The notes under the pieces: model-generated
Told to the model about the DNA's origin: nothing
What the model saw: the letters and a program-made list of their open reading frames with translations, nothing else
Databases searched by the model: none
Translations under genes and position numbers: made by a program
NCBI RefSeq assembly: GCF_900141915.1
Contig: NZ_FQZG01000009.1
Span: 1-64,000 of the forward strand
Length of the DNA: 64,000 bases
Source of the DNA: Tessaracoccus bendigoensis DSM 12906
GTDB taxonomy: Bacteria; Actinomycetota; Actinomycetes; Propionibacteriales; Propionibacteriaceae
Reading direction: 5' to 3'
Shown here: positions 56,201 to 63,739 of the stretch, in pieces
Numbering within the stretch: the first letter of the stretch is position 1
How the letters are laid out: each line of letters opens with the position of its first letter

Positions 56201-56903
56201 TGACCTTGTTGCTGATGACCACGTGCGTGTGGAGGTGGGGGTCGCCGGCGCGGGAGTCGAAGTGATCGAACGCGGTCGCGATCAGCCCCGTGACCTCGAC
56301 CTGTGCAACCGCGCCATCTCCGACGGTTGCGCCCGTGCGGGTGGCTGCAACCTCGCGCTCCATGAACGCAACCACCTCCGCAACCGCTCGATGATGCGCC
56401 TCCCCGATGAGCGCTTGGACCCCGGCGTCCGCGACTGCCCACAGCACGCTCGTGGACTTCGGGATGGAGAAGGTGAAGTCGAAGCCCGCCACAGCACGCC
56501 GTGTGCTGCGGGCAGTCTCCTCGGCAACGATCTGCGCGACAGCCTCGCCCTTGGCGCCGGGGGTCATGGTCGGTTCGAGGTCGGCGATCCGCGCTTCGAT
56601 TCGCTGCTCCTGGTTCTTGTATGCCGCGAAGCCCAGGCCGAGCTTGTCGCCGGTGATCGGATCACAGCCTGTGCCCATGAGGAGCTGGAGTTGGTGTTCC
56701 GATACTCGGTCGCCCACCTGAATCTCGCCCTTGCCGAGGGCCGCTACGCCTGCGCCGAGCCAGCGGCCGGGCGGTGTGCCTTCTTCCATGTAGTAGCGGG
56801 TAAGCGGCGTCGAGAGCGGCCTGTTGCCGTCGGCTGCCGCGACGGTCTTGAGCAGGTACTTGTAGCCGTCACCTGCCGACATCACGCGCATCGAAACCGT
56901 CAT
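53280..56903 (-). CDS. traA: MobF-family relaxase/helicase (TraA-like)
   Basis: This 1207-residue relaxase has a TrwC domain with the catalytic Tyr region (RYYMEEGTPPGRWLG) and the metal-binding His triad (DPHLHTHVV, about residue 225). A RecD-like helicase follows with Walker A VGPAGAGKTTAMSAL and Walker B VIIDEASLAGA, the VGDYAQLQSVDAGGAF motif, and the UvrD-like C-terminal motif YAVTAYRAQGITTDTAHVL. It nicks oriT and unwinds the strand for conjugation. The ATG at 56903 has GGAGGTGGG upstream, and the 13 codons before it are not conserved in the family. Confidence 0.93.
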   Translation of the reverse strand: MTVSMRVMSAGDGYKYLLKTVAAADGNRPLSTPLTRYYMEEGTPPGRWLGAGVAALGKGEIQVGDRVSEHQLQLLMGTGCDPITGDKLGLGFAAYKNQEQRIEARIADLEPTMTPGAKGEAVAQIVAEETARSTRRAVAGFDFTFSIPKSTSVLWAVADAGVQALIGEAHHRAVAEVVAFMEREVAATRTGATVGDGAVAQVEVTGLIATAFDHFDSRAGDPHLHTHVVISNKVKTVLDGKWRSLDGRPMHAAVVALSELHEAVFADHMTRTFGVSWEAREMGLDHNPAWAIAGVPEELVAEFSTRARHIDAETDRLIAEYVAAHGRRPAPAAIMKLRARATLATRPEKQVRSLADLTAEWRERATKALGRDATTWAREVTDNDKPLLLHADDVPLDVIGELGRSVVEVVGEKRSTWRRWNLMAEASRQTMGWRFATMHDREAIVAMVADAAELVSFRLTPPELASSPVVFRRPDGSSVFRPKSSTVFTSEAQLAAEDRLLERAANLAGPTVQLATVEKTTRRPAADGRMLGDDQADALTRIAVSGRMLDVLVGPAGAGKTTAMSALRRAWEAEHGSGSVVGLAPSAVAAQVLADDLGIATENTAKWWQNHLIHGTTFEASQLVIIDEASLAGALSLDRITHLAHEAGAKVLLVGDYAQLQSVDAGGAFAMIARDRADTPELVDVHRFTHVWEKTASLELRHGRTAAIDTYLAHQRITDGDGEAMTDAAYNAWRADRDAGLVSVLIAETHEDVTALNGRARADLILNKTLNPDREVELRDGTAAGVGDTIITRLNNRNLRTLAGRDWVRNGDIWTVTAVGDDSTITIARDYGTGTTVGDDGTIKARRRGRRFGGSIVLPASYVAEHVDLGYAVTAYRAQGITTDTAHVLVEPTSTRETFYVAMTRGRHSNHAYVTLDRADDHAQPHPGDDPHATARSVLYGVLQHSGAELSAHETIVAEQEQWGSIAQLAAEYETIAAAAQRDRWATLVRGSGLTEEQAESAIESEAFGPLAAELRRAESNHHNVDALLPRLVAVRGFGDADDIAAVLHYRVERATARPAGSGRTRKPARLIAGLLPRAHGVIDAEMRAALDEREELIEARADATLEAALTENAAWTKALGTPLADRRRAAAWRKSARVVAAYRDRYRITDDAPIGAPPESAAQKIDAARARSALDKVRQLVADESRQTEVDLQAVRRDQPGPGRSI

Positions 56904-57123
56904 GCCCACCTCCGCTCCTGCCGGGCAGGTGAGCACCCTCACCCGGTGACTTCTGAAGCGGTCATGGCCGGCTCAACCTCGACCTGCAAGAGGCGTGTCA
57001 GCTCAGAAAAGGCAGGGTGTGGCGGAGCTTCCTGAGTGCGGGCTGTCGTGAATGGACGTTGCTGGTCGATGGACTGGATGGCACTGGGCCGGCGACCGCG
57101 AGGACAGGTCAGCACGACGTAGT

Positions 57124-57140
57124 GGTGCACCTGACAGGTG
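57124..57140. promoter_or_regulatory. Nested palindromes between relaxase and methyltransferase
   Basis: The 301-bp divergent gap contains GGTGCACC (57124-57131), a perfect palindrome, overlapping CACCTG-A-CAGGTG (57128-57140), a 6-bp inverted repeat with a one-base spacer. It may be an operator for both genes or part of an origin of transfer. The remaining sequence shows no other strong hairpin. Confidence 0.45.
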
Positions 57141-57204
57141 ACCAGCCCGGCGACACGACTCACGCGAGTTCTGGCCGGGGATCATCCCGTCAGCCGGAGC
57201 ATTC

Positions 57205-58320
57205 ATGCACGACACACCGACCGATCCCGCGAGTCCGCTGAGGATCGGTTCGCTCTTCTCGGGATACGGCGGCCTCGACCTCGCTGTCGAACATGTCTTC
57301 GGCGGAGAGACCGTCTGGTTCTCTGAGATCAATGAGCCCGTGGCCAGGGTCTTCGCCCACCACTGGCCCGACGCCCCGAATCTGGGCGACATCACAAGGA
57401 TCAGCTGGTCGCAGGTCGAGCCCGTTGACATTCTGATCGGCGGCTTCCCCTGCCAAGACGTGTCCACCGTCGGCAAGCGCGCCGGTCTCGCACCCGGAAC
57501 CCGCTCAGGTCTATGGGCGCACATGGGCACAGCCATCGAAGTGCTGCAACCCCAATGGGTCGTCATCGAAAACGTCCGCGGTCTGCTCTCGTCCCCAGCC
57601 ATCCGACCGATCACCGAAGGAGACGACAATGCCCCGCGCAACCCCTGCGCAGCAACCCCCGACGATACAGCCCTTCGCGCTCTGGAGCCCGACCCGTGGC
57701 ATCTGGGAGACAGCGCAACTCGACCTCTACGAGCAGCCGGCGCCGTACTCGGCGATTTGGCCGACCTGCGGATGGATGCACGATGGGTCGGTCTACCTGC
57801 TTCCCTTGTCGGCGCTCCTCACCCCCGGTTCCGCATCTTCCTCCTGGCCCAGCGTCAAGACGCTGTTCCGAACCCCGCTCGCGTCGGACTCGCTTCGAGG
57901 TGGAGAGACCCTGGACAAGGTGAAGGCGAGACGGGGCACGATCGCACTCTCGCACCAGATCATCGACCTCGCGCTCCACGGACCGGATGGCTCGCTCAGC
58001 AGGCACAGCGACTCGGCGACGTTGTGGTCGCTGACCGAGGACATCTTCACCGCTGGGGACGCTATGCCCACGCCGTGGCTCGTTGGGAGCACATCACCGG
58101 ACGAGTCGCACCAGCGCCCGCACTCCTGAGGAACGAGAATGGCCCGCGTCCAGCACCGGAGTTCGTGGAGTGGCTCATGGGACTCCCTACCGCCTGGCTC
58201 TCCGATCCACGACATGGCCTTCCGCCGAACCAGCAACTGATGGCGCTTGGCAATGGGGTCCTGCCTCTACAAGCGGCGATCGCACTGACTGCCGTGTCAG
58301 CGTTCTCGCCGCTTGGGTAG
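57205..58320 (+). CDS. DNA cytosine-5 methyltransferase
   Basis: This 371-residue enzyme has the cytosine methyltransferase motifs in order: AdoMet site GSLFSGYGGLDLA, catalytic Cys83 in GGFPCQDVS, ENV in VVIENVRGLLS, and the late RFRIF. The C-terminus has the target-side WGRYAHAVARWEHIT and motif X (LMALGNGVLPLQAAIAL). A second gene lies wholly inside it in another frame (57629-58129), spanning the region from motif IV to the target-recognition part. It may shield the element from host restriction. Confidence 0.92.
   Translation: MHDTPTDPASPLRIGSLFSGYGGLDLAVEHVFGGETVWFSEINEPVARVFAHHWPDAPNLGDITRISWSQVEPVDILIGGFPCQDVSTVGKRAGLAPGTRSGLWAHMGTAIEVLQPQWVVIENVRGLLSSPAIRPITEGDDNAPRNPCAATPDDTALRALEPDPWHLGDSATRPLRAAGAVLGDLADLRMDARWVGLPASLVGAPHPRFRIFLLAQRQDAVPNPARVGLASRWRDPGQGEGETGHDRTLAPDHRPRAPRTGWLAQQAQRLGDVVVADRGHLHRWGRYAHAVARWEHITGRVAPAPALLRNENGPRPAPEFVEWLMGLPTAWLSDPRHGLPPNQQLMALGNGVLPLQAAIALTAVSAFSPLG
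57629..58129 (+). CDS. Gene nested within cytosine methyltransferase gene
   Basis: This 166-codon frame runs entirely inside the methyltransferase gene. It starts with an ATG placed six bases after an ideal AAGGAG (57617-57622). Its protein begins with a Pro-rich stretch, then ALWSPTRGIWETAQLDLYEQ, IWPTCGWMHDGSVYLLP and later segments; this WSPTRG-W-T-QLDL ... WPTSG pattern is, from memory, a conserved protein seen beside or inside phage and plasmid methyltransferases of actinobacteria. Function is unknown. Because the enclosing frame also keeps its motifs, both frames seem to be used. Confidence 0.6.
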   Translation: MPRATPAQQPPTIQPFALWSPTRGIWETAQLDLYEQPAPYSAIWPTCGWMHDGSVYLLPLSALLTPGSASSSWPSVKTLFRTPLASDSLRGGETLDKVKARRGTIALSHQIIDLALHGPDGSLSRHSDSATLWSLTEDIFTAGDAMPTPWLVGSTSPDESHQRPHS

Positions 58321-58535
58321 CGGAGGCTACGCGACCGCCGGCCGCGATCACTCCGCTGGGTGAGCGGCGGGGGTGTCCCCGATGCGGTGATCCTGCGTTC
58401 GTAGGTCGGCCAGGCAGCGAGCAGTAGGAGCCCGTTGGCGCTCGGCGTGCTGGGGTCCGCGGTGTGGGTGGTGATTGAGAGGTGTGGGGTAGCGCGCTTT
58501 GTTGCCTGTTTGGGAGTCGTTGACAGGGGTTGGGC

Positions 58536-59486
58536 CTATGACGCGTCCGCGTTATCCATCCTCGTGGGTAGCCGGTGTAGTCGTATGACGAGTGTCGCCG
58601 CCGTGGCGAAGGCGGCGAAGATGGTGATGTTTGTGAGGGCGTCGGTCCATGAGATCGCCTGCGTTGCCCGGAGTTGCGCGATGCTGGAGGTCATTGCGGC
58701 GATGGAGTAGGCGCCGACATTGTTGATGATGTGAGCCGCGATGCCTGCTTCGAGACCGCCGGTGAGGATCACGAGGGTCGAGGCGAGCAGCCCGAAAGCG
58801 AGTCTGTCTACGAACAGTGCGGCGTTCTGGACGCCATGGAGTGAGGCAAACACGAGTGACGATGCGGCGGCCCCGATCCAGGGGTTGGCGGTGAGTCTGG
58901 TCATCGACTGTAGTAGGTAGCCGCGGAAGAGGTACTCTTCGGCTGCGGCCTGCCACGGGGTGACGATTGCCACGACGACAAGGAAGCTCCACCACTGCGG
59001 CTGCGGCGCGAACTGGAAGGGCTGGCTTTGGAGGTAGCCGACCAGCAAGCTCCCGCCAAGGATGAGGATGGTCGCTATCCCGAGACATATCCCGAGATAG
59101 CCGCGGCGCAGACGTTGTTCCACCGAGGAGAGTTGTCCAAGCGGGGCACGGTGGAGTCGGGTCATCAGGAGCCAGCAGCACAGGAGCAGCCCGGCGATGG
59201 CGATGCCGTTCGCCGCGAGTCCGGTGGGTATCTGGTAGCTGGCGGCATAACTCTGAAAGTCGGTGAAAGGCACGTCGGGTGCTGTCACGTAGTGGGAGAC
59301 GGCGGTGATCGCCAGCGAGATCCATGGCGTGAGAGTGAAGTAGAACGCGAACGCGATGAGGATGCCGAGCAGCGCTGCGGGTCGTCCTGCTTGGCAGCTG
59401 AGCTGCTCAGCGTAGGTGACCGGCGGCGCGGGCGAGGTCTTGTCCGTCCTGCTGTCTGGGTCCGGCTGATTGCTGGGATAAGCCAT
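58536..59486 (-). CDS. CPBP-family intramembrane protease
   Basis: This 316-residue membrane protein has about eight helices and the CPBP/Abi glutamic protease motifs: EEYLFRG (motif 1 EExxxR), FASLHGV (motif 2 FxxxH) and HIINN (motif 3 HxxxN/B). It may process membrane proteins or give immunity to a peptide toxin. The start at 59486 has GGAGCAC-like sequence upstream. It lies between the methyltransferase and the DtxR gene; the 215 bp to the methyltransferase holds no gene. Confidence 0.85.
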   Translation of the reverse strand: MAYPSNQPDPDSRTDKTSPAPPVTYAEQLSCQAGRPAALLGILIAFAFYFTLTPWISLAITAVSHYVTAPDVPFTDFQSYAASYQIPTGLAANGIAIAGLLLCCWLLMTRLHRAPLGQLSSVEQRLRRGYLGICLGIATILILGGSLLVGYLQSQPFQFAPQPQWWSFLVVVAIVTPWQAAAEEYLFRGYLLQSMTRLTANPWIGAAASSLVFASLHGVQNAALFVDRLAFGLLASTLVILTGGLEAGIAAHIINNVGAYSIAAMTSSIAQLRATQAISWTDALTNITIFAAFATAATLVIRLHRLPTRMDNADAS

Positions 59487-59560
59487 GTGCAGTGCTCTCT
59501 GTGTGCTCCCGTGAGCCCCGGCTGAGCGCTGTCCATGCCGAGGCCCTTCATTGGCGGAAC

Positions 59561-60271
59561 CTAGGCGGGACCAGGGGTGTGTGCTTCTGGGTCTGTTCGG
59601 GGGCTGACGCGTACTGCAATGGCGGCCGGGAGGCCGAGGTCGATCGTAGTGTCGTCGACGGTGACCCGGACGGCCGCAGCCGCGGGGCTGACGTCGGTGA
59701 CGGTAAGTCTGGTACCGACCGAGATTCCGTGTCCGGTGAGGTAGCGGAGGATGTCGGGCGAGCGATCCGAGACGCGCAGCACTTGCACGGAGGTGCCGGG
59801 TTCGGCCTCGTTGAGAGCTTGGCTGTGATCGGGCGGGATCCGTCCGTCAGGGTCGGGGATCGGGGCTCCGTGGGGGTCGTGGGTGGGGTGCCCGAGTGCG
59901 GCGTCCATGCGGTCCAGTACGAGGTCGGAAACGGCGTGCTCCAGGTGGTTCGCCTCGTCGTGGACCTGGTCCCAGGACAGCTCTAGATGCTCGACGAGAT
60001 AGGTCTCCACGATTCGGTGTCGTCGAACGATGTCTATCGCGATTGCGCGCCCGTCGTCGGTCAACTCGATTGGGCCGTAAGGCTCGTAGGAGATGAGTCC
60101 GTCGCGGGCGAGTCGTTTTAGGTTGGCCGAGACGGTCGAGGGAGTCACGCCGAGTTGGGCGGCTAGGTCTGTTGTAGAGGGCTCCCCGCCAGGCCATTCG
60201 TGGGCTTTCCAGATCAGCGTTACATAGTCCTCGACCATGCGGGTGGCAGGAGAGCGCTTCATCGGGGTCAT
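59561..60271 (-). CDS. DtxR-family metal-dependent regulator
   Basis: This 236-residue protein has an N-terminal winged helix (PSTTDLAAQLGVTPSTVSANLKRLARDGLISY), a dimerisation domain with metal ligands (HRIVETYLVEHLELSWDQVHDEANHLEHAVSD), and a C-terminal SH3-like FeoA domain. It fits manganese- or iron-sensing DtxR/MntR regulators. It starts one base after the cation exchanger's stop (TAG-G-ATG), so it is cotranscribed and probably regulates it. Confidence 0.92.
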   Translation of the reverse strand: MTPMKRSPATRMVEDYVTLIWKAHEWPGGEPSTTDLAAQLGVTPSTVSANLKRLARDGLISYEPYGPIELTDDGRAIAIDIVRRHRIVETYLVEHLELSWDQVHDEANHLEHAVSDLVLDRMDAALGHPTHDPHGAPIPDPDGRIPPDHSQALNEAEPGTSVQVLRVSDRSPDILRYLTGHGISVGTRLTVTDVSPAAAAVRVTVDDTTIDLGLPAAIAVRVSPRTDPEAHTPGPA

Positions 60272-60272
60272 C

Positions 60273-61526
60273 CTAGGCGTGGGTGTCCATAACGGTCTTC
60301 GGCTCGTCTTGATCGACTGCGGGCTGCTCGTGGAAGGGCGCGACGAGTGTGGGGAGGATGCTGTGTCGATGAGCGACGAGGAAGCCGATGGTGAGGGCGA
60401 GGTGGATGGCGCTCAGCACGTACCGTCCGGTGGTGTCAGTGATGAGGAACTGGACGCCGAAGAGCGCGGCGAGCCCGATCGCGGACCACCAGTGGAACCG
60501 CAGCGCGAGGATGATTGCCACCCCGAGCAGCGTCTGGGTGGCCGTCAAGGTGAACTCCTCGACTTGGCGGCTGTCTAGAGCCAGCGAACTGGGTCCACCG
60601 CCCAGGAAGTGCGCCACGGGCAGTGAGCCGACCAGCAGGCTCCACTGGTTGACCTTGGATGCGATCAGCGTGCCGATGGCAGCCACACCTTTGCCGCGGG
60701 CGGCGAACATCACCGCGATGATGAACTCCGGGGCCTCCGAGGCTAGCGGGGCGAGCCACTGAACCAGAAAGTAGCTGTCGATGCCGAGCGCCGAGCCTGA
60801 GGCGACTAGTGCATCGGCGAACGGTTCGGCTGAGATCAGGATCACCGCCCCGGAGACGAGGAACATCGCCACGACGAGAATGCGCCTCGGTCGGGCGTCA
60901 AGCCCGGCAATCAGCGCTGCCGCGCCTACGAACTCCTCCTGGTCAGCGTCGTAGGTCTGCGCGGCTCGCCATAGATGGAGGCCGAACACGACGATGAGAC
61001 CGACCCCGAACCACAGCGGGATGCTCCCGATGAGCGGGATCACGAACGCGACGAGCCCGAGGATAGCGAGGAAGCCGACGTCTCGTCGGCTGGCAACAGG
61101 CAGCTCCAGCGCATTGGGGGTGGGTGCATCGTCCCGGCGTGCCTGGCGGCGCGCGACGACGAGTGCGACGACCACGACGAGGGGCCAGCCGAAGCCGAGT
61201 AGCAGCCGGTTCGAGCCGGTCATGTTCGCGGCCGCGAAGTGGAGGTAGGACGGATCGGAACCGGAGCGGTAGGCGTAGTACAGGTCTACGGCATACTCCG
61301 GGAGAACTGCGATCAGTGCCAGCAAGGCAATGGCGAGGGCGCCCGAGATGTCCTTCTGGGCGGCTTCGGCGGCCCAGGCGAGAAGGAACGCTGCTGCCAC
61401 CACAGCCGCGCCGAAGACGACTACCTCAGCCACTGCTGAGAACTCAACTCCCAACACACGGATGGCGACGGCTGGGCCTGCAACGAGTAGACACAGCAGG
61501 ACGCGGCGGATCAGGGCAGCAGGCAT
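60273..61526 (-). CDS. CaCA-type cation exchanger
   Basis: This 417-residue membrane protein has about 10 helices and two inverted alpha repeats: ALPEYAVDLYYAYRS in the first half and APLASEAPEFIIAVMFAARGKGVAAIGTLIASKVNQWSLLVG in the second. These are hallmarks of Ca2+/cation antiporters. The neighbouring DtxR regulator points to Mn2+ or another transition metal as possible substrate. It carries a GGAG site upstream of the ATG. Confidence 0.88.
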   Translation of the reverse strand: MPAALIRRVLLCLLVAGPAVAIRVLGVEFSAVAEVVVFGAAVVAAAFLLAWAAEAAQKDISGALAIALLALIAVLPEYAVDLYYAYRSGSDPSYLHFAAANMTGSNRLLLGFGWPLVVVVALVVARRQARRDDAPTPNALELPVASRRDVGFLAILGLVAFVIPLIGSIPLWFGVGLIVVFGLHLWRAAQTYDADQEEFVGAAALIAGLDARPRRILVVAMFLVSGAVILISAEPFADALVASGSALGIDSYFLVQWLAPLASEAPEFIIAVMFAARGKGVAAIGTLIASKVNQWSLLVGSLPVAHFLGGGPSSLALDSRQVEEFTLTATQTLLGVAIILALRFHWWSAIGLAALFGVQFLITDTTGRYVLSAIHLALTIGFLVAHRHSILPTLVAPFHEQPAVDQDEPKTVMDTHA

Positions 61527-61870
61527 TGGGCACTCCAGGTCAAGGCCGTGGCCGAAGGTCTCGTTCGCCTCGCAAAATGAGGTGCTACGCCGGGCGGATC
61601 AGGATGACCGCCAGCATGTCGACGCACCGCGTCCGAACCGAGGGCCTGGACGGAACTACTCCCCTTCGAGTTCCACCCTCTCCGACGGCTCCCTGGTGTG
61701 TCTATGCACAACTTGGTGTTGGAGGAGTCACACAACTCTCCCGTCTTGTTCCGTGGCGTTTGTGCAAGCCAGACGCCGGTTTCGTCTTCATCCAGACCCC
61801 GCGTTCCACATTCCGTCCCGGCCTCGATGAGCTGGCCGATGATTTGGCTCGGGTCGTCATGATTGGTGGC

Positions 61871-62179
61871 ATGACCTATCCGAACCACCCGCGTCCATAC
61901 GATCCCTATCCGGGGCAGGAACCCCCGCGGGCGGCGATTGTGTGCCCGAAGTGTCACGGCGCGATGCGAACTTATGAGCGCAACGGAATCCAGCTGGAGC
62001 AGTGCGGAAGTTGTCGAGGGCTCTTCCTCGACTTCGGTGAACTTGAGCACCTCACGCAGATGGAGGGCCGGTTCGTCAGCCAGGCACCGCCACCGCCCGG
62101 CTATGGCCCCGCTTGGGGCAAGCACGGTGATCGTCGGTATCGCAAAGGCGGCCTGGCGGGGTTGTTCTTTTCCAGCTAG
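61871..62179 (+). CDS. TFIIB-type zinc-ribbon protein
   Basis: This 102-residue protein has a zinc-ribbon with VCPKCHGAM and CGSCRGLFLDFGELE, typical of zf-TFIIB domain proteins, followed by a Pro/Gly-rich tail. An ATG four codons earlier is possible. Function is unknown. It lies in 860 bp between two leftward genes, opposite in direction. Confidence 0.75.
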   Translation: MTYPNHPRPYDPYPGQEPPRAAIVCPKCHGAMRTYERNGIQLEQCGSCRGLFLDFGELEHLTQMEGRFVSQAPPPPGYGPAWGKHGDRRYRKGGLAGLFFSS

Positions 62180-62388
62180 TCTCGCGGACCTGCGTTCATC
62201 GACTGGTGGCGACGCGGGCGGTGCTCGCCAACCACGAGGACAGCCTCGGTCGCGGGCCGTCCGGCCCGCTCGCCGTTGTGGCTTGTGCGGATGCACCCGG
62301 GCGTCGGAGTGAGGCGGGTCGCTGACGCTGACTCGGATGTCGGCGTGGCACGGTGAACCGCCGGCACCTGTGGTTTCTGCTGGGGCTG

Positions 62389-63306
62389 TCAACTGTCCTG
62401 CATCCGGCGGCACGCCTGTAGCAGTGCGCGGGTCGTGGCTGGGGACTCGCCGGAGCGGAGAGAGCGAGCGGCCGCGATCAGGGTCGCGGCGCGAGCCGGT
62501 GGGTCGAGGTCGGTCCAGGGGTCGCCGGCTGGCGGCACGGCGGGACCGCCAGCGGCTCGATAGGCATTGAGGAGGATCGTCCAGGGCTCGTCAGGGAGCA
62601 ACCCTGCCGCCCAGAACGCGGCTGGGCGCGCAAGGTCCCAGGCCGGGTCGCCGACGCCCGTGTCGTCGGGGTCGAGCAGGTACCAGTCGCCCGCCGGCGA
62701 GGGGCGGCCCAGTTGACCCAGGTGGAGGTCGCCGTGGATCATCGCGGTGCGTTGTGGCCGGCGTAGCCGGCTGGCAAGGTTCTCGCCGAGTTCGACCAGC
62801 CAGATCAGGTCGTCGTAGGGACGGCGGCGCAGATAGTCAATCGCCCGGCCAAGCCGGGCAAGCACGCCCGCCTGCGGGAATGACGACCCAGCGGGACGGG
62901 TGCGATGCAGCTCAGCAAGCAGGGTTCCCAACTGCGTCCACGGTGGCCGGTGGTCGGGAGCCAGCACGGCTACTCGTGGCCAGATCGTGGTGAGTTGTCC
63001 GTCGGGCGCGAGTATCGGAATGCCGTGCAGTGGCTGAACCCAGAAGCGGCTTGCTCCGGGTTGGGTGATGACCTGCAGCCGGCGTCGTAGGAGTGCTGTA
63101 TCGGCCCCAAAGGGGTGTATCTTCACGACAACTCCGGCGCAGGCGTAGAGCCGTGCGCGCGCCCGATCGGGCTGCGGTCGGCGCTGGCCCTGGTGGGCCA
63201 ACTCAGAGACGACAGTGTGCGAGGCCGCTTCACCGCCATGGTCACTCGCCACTGTTCGCACGAAGTCGGCTATCCCTCTCGGGATCACTGCCTGGATCTC
63301 GCTCAC
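62389..63306 (-). CDS. Aminoglycoside phosphotransferase-like kinase
   Basis: This 305-residue protein has a kinase fold with catalytic loop HGDLHLGQLG and metal-binding LLDPDDTGVGDPAWDLA, characteristic of aminoglycoside/choline phosphotransferases. The ATP-binding half is AVVKIHPF-like (residues about 60-65). The GTG start at 63306 makes a GTGA overlap with the small membrane gene; a start at 63384 would overlap that gene by 82 bases and is less likely. Substrate unknown. This gene type is common in actinobacterial plasmids. Confidence 0.8.
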   Translation of the reverse strand: MSEIQAVIPRGIADFVRTVASDHGGEAASHTVVSELAHQGQRRPQPDRARARLYACAGVVVKIHPFGADTALLRRRLQVITQPGASRFWVQPLHGIPILAPDGQLTTIWPRVAVLAPDHRPPWTQLGTLLAELHRTRPAGSSFPQAGVLARLGRAIDYLRRRPYDDLIWLVELGENLASRLRRPQRTAMIHGDLHLGQLGRPSPAGDWYLLDPDDTGVGDPAWDLARPAAFWAAGLLPDEPWTILLNAYRAAGGPAVPPAGDPWTDLDPPARAATLIAAARSLRSGESPATTRALLQACRRMQDS

Positions 63307-63506
63307 CTGGAGTGAACTGCCGAGATCGTTGAATGTGCCGGCGTCGGTACCGGACGGGTCAACTGGAGTCCGAGGTAGACCCACAGAGCGATGAATGCGA
63401 CCCCGATGAGGAGCATCACGATCGTCCTGGTCCTCAGCCTGATGGGGGCTCGCGGCGCCGCTCGGGCGTCACCAGCGCTTGGGTGAGTCGATTGATCCTT
63501 GCTCAT
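63303..63506 (-). CDS. Small membrane protein
   Basis: This 67-residue protein has a polar basic N-terminus, one membrane helix (about 29-50) and a short tail. Its stop overlaps the phosphotransferase start (GTGA), so the two genes are coupled. I recognise no family. Confidence 0.65.
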   Translation of the reverse strand: MSKDQSTHPSAGDARAAPRAPIRLRTRTIVMLLIGVAFIALWVYLGLQLTRPVPTPAHSTISAVHSR

Positions 63507-63739
63507 GTCAGTCTCCTGATGACTGCGTAGCGATGGTGACGGCTCCCGCGATTTGCAGCGGACGGTGAACTGCGGAGCGGGCCGAAGGACACCATCGAGT
63601 CCGTCGTGTGCGAACCTGGGTTGCCCGCTGAGTTCGCCATCGGGATGGCTCGTTCGTCACGCCCACGGCGTCGGAGGCATGAACCGCGTGCGGAAGCGGT
63701 GCCGCGATCCGGCTGGGCGCGGCGAACGAAGAGGGCTAG

